Shown: positions 5,986-8,104 of the stretch, in pieces | How positions within the stretch are numbered: the stretch's first letter is position 1 | Layout: every line of letters starts with the position of its first letter | From: Promethearchaeota archaeon | Lineage (GTDB): Archaea > Asgardarchaeota > Lokiarchaeia > Sigynarchaeales > MK-D1 | Length of the DNA: 8,104 bases | NCBI GenBank assembly: GCA_016839865.1 | Contig: JAEOTN010000216.1 | Span: forward strand, 1-8,104 | Direction of reading: 5' to 3' | The notes under the pieces: model-generated | What the model was told of the DNA's origin: nothing | What the model saw: only the letters and a program-made list of their open reading frames with translations | Database searches by the model: none | Translations under genes and position numbers: made by a program

Positions 5986-6990
5986 ATGAATCGTTTACCT
6001 ATTAGGTTAAGAAAATCTGTTTATCATATGCAAATTGGATGGGCAATTGTTGTTTTCATTGTATGTTTGGTTGTAATCTTTTTTGCAGCGGATTTTGTTC
6101 TTGATGGTATTGAAAAAATTGGTGAAATTTCTGGCATTCCAACCATAATTTTAGCATACATATTAATTGGGATAGATTTAGAAGAAACAGTAGCCTCCTG
6201 GGGTGCATCTCTAAATGGATTGCCCCATATTGCTGTCGGTAATGTTATCGGAAATTCAATTATTTCTATCTGTTTTTGTTTTACACTACCAGCGATATTC
6301 TTCGAGATTTCTTTCGAAAAGATTCAGAAATGGATTATCCCGATAATTCTGGTATTTGGTTTGTGGATTATATTATATTTGATTTTTCCACATTTGAGAA
6401 TTGTGTTTGGGATCCTCGCAATTGTCTCATACTTTGGATTTGTGATACTTAATATCTTTATGAAAGACCATTTAATTGATTTGAAGAAACTTGAAGAACA
6501 TGAGGATGAGAATCAAGAGGAAGAAAAATCAAAGAAGAAGATATGGATTCCAATAGTTTTGTTCTTGATCGGGATTGTGTTGTTGTATTTTGCTTCTGAT
6601 TGGTTGATTAAAAGCACGCAGGATATCCTGATTGCATCTAATATAGAAGAAGAGGTGTTTGGTTTAATTATTATTGCTGCAGGAACTAATGTAGAAGAAT
6701 ATATGATTTTATTCAAGAGTATTAAACGCAAATCTCCTGAAATAGGAATAGGGGGACTATTAGGAAAGGTGATTTGGAATACTGGAATCACATTTGGTGT
6801 ATCGTTACTACTGATGCAAACACCCACAGCTATTCCACTGTCAATTTTATTAAATGGTATTCTATTATTGGGAGTAATTCTACCAGTTTTAATTATCATT
6901 GGAGTGAGCTATAAGAAATTGAATTGGAAATCTGCGATCCCCTTGTTGATTTTATTCGGAGTTTACATCACATTTAGTTTTGTGTTTTGA
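5986..6990 (+). CDS. Diverged cation/Ca2+ antiporter (CaCA) superfamily membrane protein
   Basis: 334 residues from ATG 5986. The frame is open upstream to an ATG at 5914, but that start overlaps the divergent DUF362 gene and lies upstream of the shared TATA box; ATG 6028 is another possible start. About ten hydrophobic helices are visible in two halves (about 18-157 and 186-333), split by an acidic then basic cytoplasmic loop (about 165-185). Each half has a CaCA alpha repeat: G62-IDLEE then GNVIGNSI (85-92), and G233-TNVEE then GGLLGKVI (256-263). The family normally has GTSLPE and GNVxGSN. Both key Glu residues (E67, E238) are kept, but both Pro are replaced by Glu (E66, E237), and the second-half polar Asn/Ser/Asn are mostly lost. 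It is therefore probably a cation exchanger of altered ion specificity, or a relative with another role. It was likely transcribed divergently from the DUF362 gene. Confidence 0.85.
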   Translation: MNRLPIRLRKSVYHMQIGWAIVVFIVCLVVIFFAADFVLDGIEKIGEISGIPTIILAYILIGIDLEETVASWGASLNGLPHIAVGNVIGNSIISICFCFTLPAIFFEISFEKIQKWIIPIILVFGLWIILYLIFPHLRIVFGILAIVSYFGFVILNIFMKDHLIDLKKLEEHEDENQEEEKSKKKIWIPIVLFLIGIVLLYFASDWLIKSTQDILIASNIEEEVFGLIIIAAGTNVEEYMILFKSIKRKSPEIGIGGLLGKVIWNTGITFGVSLLLMQTPTAIPLSILLNGILLLGVILPVLIIIGVSYKKLNWKSAIPLLILFGVYITFSFVF

Positions 6991-7010
6991 AATACACATT
7001 CGAAATTTTC

Positions 7011-7021
7011 ATTCTTTTTTA
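7011..7021 (+). terminator. Oligo-T terminator after the CaCA-like gene
   Basis: T6 at 7015-7020 within ATTCTTTTTTA lies about 25 bases past the stop at 6990, just after a short AT-rich stretch containing GAAATTTTC. No clear stem-loop. Consistent with an archaeal T-tract terminator separating the transporter from ferritin. Confidence 0.4.
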
Positions 7022-7085
7022 TGCGATATTAGTGCCATTGATATTATTTTGAACGGGATTTTGAGCATTTTTTCAATCATGTTAT

Positions 7086-7097
7086 AATCGATCGATT
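7086..7097. promoter_or_regulatory. 12-base perfect palindrome upstream of ferritin (candidate operator)
   Basis: AATCGATCGATT is a perfect inverted repeat lying 48-59 bases before the ferritin ATG. It immediately adjoins, and slightly overlaps, the TATA-like TTTAATAT (7096-7103). A dimeric repressor bound here would block the TBP/TFB region. An iron-responsive regulator of the DtxR or Fur type is an attractive guess, but the sequence is not a recognised consensus. Confidence 0.4.
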
Positions 7098-7103
7098 TAA
7101 TAT
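7096..7103 (+). promoter_or_regulatory. Candidate TATA box of the ferritin gene
   Basis: TTTAATAT centred near 7100 predicts transcription from about 7126, leaving a leader of about 19 bases. That leader holds AAAGGTG (7134-7140), a modest Shine-Dalgarno 4 bases before ATG 7145. Other AT-rich sequences nearby could serve instead. Confidence 0.4.
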
Positions 7104-7144
7104 TTGGTTTAACTATTGAACAATTAGAATACTAAAGGTGTATT

Positions 7145-7642
7145 ATGAAAATGCCAGAAATGATTGGAAAAGAATTAAATGACGAAATGAATAAACAAAT
7201 TGTCGAAGAACTTCACTCAGCTTACATATATATGGGAATGGCTGCATGGTTGGAAGACAAAGGATTACACGGGTTTGCAAAATTCATGCAAACTCATGCT
7301 GAACAAGAAGAATTTAAACATGCGATGAAATTCGTGAAATACATCCAAGAAGCAGGCGGTAAAGTCGAATATGGTGCTATTGGAAAAGTTACTACCGATT
7401 ATGAAGATGTTGAATCGATATTAAAAGCAGCAATTAAACACGAACAACACATTTCCGCACGATGTAAACTCATTTATGAATTGGCTCTTGAGAAGAAAGA
7501 ATATTACGCAATCGAAATGATGACTTGGTTCCTCGAAGAACAAATGGAAGAAGAAAATCTATTTGAAGAGCTGTTACTCTCATACGAGCTGACTGGTAAG
7601 AAAGACGGATACTGGGATAGACACGTTAAACATCCAGAGTGA
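7145..7642 (+). CDS. ftn: Non-haem ferritin (FtnA-like iron-storage protein)
   Basis: 165 residues, the usual length of bacterial and archaeal ferritins. The product should oxidise Fe(II) and store Fe(III) in a cytoplasmic 24-subunit shell. All ferroxidase-centre ligands expected from E. coli FtnA are present: E22, E56 and H59 (in EEFKH), E100 (in KHEQHIS), Q133 and E136 (in EEQMEEE), plus the conserved Tyr Y29. No haem-binding Met is apparent at the bacterioferritin position. Against remembered E. coli FtnA and Pyrococcus ferritin there is one extra residue in helix B, in HAEQEEFKH (51-59), just before the E56/H59 pair. ATG 7145 has AAAGGTG upstream; M3 (7151) is a possible alternative. The gene stands alone, with its own promoter, palindrome and terminator. 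Confidence 0.95.
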   Translation: MKMPEMIGKELNDEMNKQIVEELHSAYIYMGMAAWLEDKGLHGFAKFMQTHAEQEEFKHAMKFVKYIQEAGGKVEYGAIGKVTTDYEDVESILKAAIKHEQHISARCKLIYELALEKKEYYAIEMMTWFLEEQMEEENLFEELLLSYELTGKKDGYWDRHVKHPE

Positions 7643-7654
7643 CTTCTTGAGCTT

Positions 7655-7696
7655 TTATTTATTTAAATTTCTTAATTTTTTTAATTTTTTTAATTT
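7655..7696 (+). terminator. Multi-tract oligo-T terminator after ferritin
   Basis: About 10-50 bases past the ferritin stop are several T-rich tracts, including a 9-base unit TTAATTTTT repeated in tandem about 2.7 times (7672-7696). A preceding ATTTAAAT-type palindrome is too short to form a hairpin. Successive T-tracts are typical of strong archaeal termination and would protect the convergent gene at 7700. Confidence 0.6.
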
Positions 7697-7699
7697 ACT

Positions 7700-8104
7700 T
7701 CACGAAATTTCTTCATAACGCTTAATCCCATTCTGATCTAGAATGATTCGTATTTGTTTAAAGACGGATTCTTTGTTGTTTTTGGAATTTAGTCGAGAAA
7801 TTCGAAATATAAGATTCAAATGGTAGACTTTATATTGACGAACTTGCGTAATTTTGCCATCTTTTTCGCTTGAGATTACGGGATATTCTTTGTAAGGATC
7901 ATCAGCATATTGAATCATTTTCTTAATATTGAAACGAACAATATCATGCACATTTTGCACACGATTATGAATTTTTGAAATTATCTTCGATTTCAATTGC
8001 ATTATCTTCTTATACTTGAACACAGTTTCCAGATTCTCTTGATTTTCAATTTCTGATCTTTCTTTATTACGTAAATTAGTGATACTCTCCGGAACCTCGC
8101 CTTC
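7700..8104 (-). CDS. Unrecognised charged protein, C-terminal part (start outside window)
   Basis: The minus-strand frame ending at TGA 7700-7702 is open to the right edge of the window without a stop (135 codons including the stop), so the internal GTG at 8023 is probably not the start. The visible part begins with a hydrophilic, Glu/Asn/Arg-rich stretch (EGEVPESITNLRNKERSEIE), probably helical or linker. A basic helix-like region follows (about residues 29-62, with MQLKSKIISKIHNRV), then a more globular-looking end with possible beta strands (KITQVRQYKVYHLNLIFRI) and a helix (KQIRIILDQNGIKRYEEIS). There are no cysteines, no membrane segment and no motif I recognise. It converges on ferritin and has no visible partner in the window. 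Amino-acid composition resembles its neighbours, supporting a real gene. Confidence 0.55.
   Translation of the reverse strand, partial: EGEVPESITNLRNKERSEIENQENLETVFKYKKIMQLKSKIISKIHNRVQNVHDIVRFNIKKMIQYADDPYKEYPVISSEKDGKITQVRQYKVYHLNLIFRISRLNSKNNKESVFKQIRIILDQNGIKRYEEIS

Noticed and set aside
6513..6899. Minus-strand ORF inside the transporter gene
   Set aside because: Its composition mirrors the hydrophobic codons of the real gene on the other strand, and the CaCA alpha-2 repeat is encoded on +.
7655..7696. T-rich tandem stretch after ferritin as a replication-origin or CRISPR-like repeat
   Set aside because: The unit is only 9 bases, nearly pure A/T and directly after a stop codon; terminator function explains it, and there are no spacers or origin boxes.
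8021..8023. GTG 8023 as the true start of the last gene
   Set aside because: The frame is open for 27 further codons to the window edge with protein-like content, and no ribosome-binding site or promoter stands before the GTG.

Overview
The window is AT-rich, gene-dense DNA that reads as archaeal. Several first-of-unit genes have an AT-rich TATA-like box about 22-30 bases before the start codon and almost no leader. Internal operon genes instead carry Shine-Dalgarno motifs. Gene ends are followed by bare oligo-T tracts without hairpins, and predicted surface proteins are rich in N-glycosylation sequons. The gene content (anchored DUF362 protein, signal-less GH20 hexosaminidase, two-helix surface protein) would fit an Asgard-type or other uncultivated mesophilic archaeon. 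No marker gene proves this, so the assignment is inference.

Layout from left to right. (1) Bases 1-206 hold the C-terminal end of a charged, unrecognised protein on +. (2) Bases 391-1574 hold a two-gene + operon of unknown membrane proteins joined by a 1-base overlap: a bitopic or two-helix protein with an exposed beta-rich domain, then a three-helix protein. (3) Bases 1593-4287 hold a three-gene operon on -, in transcription order GH20 beta-N-acetylhexosaminidase, YCII-domain protein, short-chain dehydrogenase. It converges on the membrane pair. (4) Bases 4351-5928 on - hold a large membrane-anchored DUF362 protein that ends in an oligo-T terminator just before the GH20 promoter. (5) A divergent + gene (start chosen at 5986, ending 6990) encodes a cation/Ca2+-exchanger-superfamily protein with diverged alpha repeats. 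It appears to share one TATATA element with the DUF362 gene. (6) Bases 7145-7642 on + hold a non-haem ferritin, preceded by a 12-base perfect palindrome and followed by a tandem oligo-T terminator. (7) Bases 7700-8104 on - hold the C-terminal part of an unrecognised gene whose start lies outside the window.

How the genes may work together: the GH20/YCII/SDR operon is best read as cytoplasmic amino-sugar or small-molecule metabolism, but no pathway can be reconstructed from three genes. The DUF362 protein and the CaCA-like transporter are both membrane proteins and may be co-regulated through their shared promoter. Ferritin is a stand-alone iron-storage gene with its own likely regulated promoter. 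No tRNA, rRNA, CRISPR array, insertion sequence or integrase was seen. I do not see a clearly new defence or mobile system. The best leads are the symmetric divergent promoter, the altered motif residues in the GH20 and CaCA proteins, the one-residue insertion in ferritin helix B, and the unknown two-gene membrane cassette.
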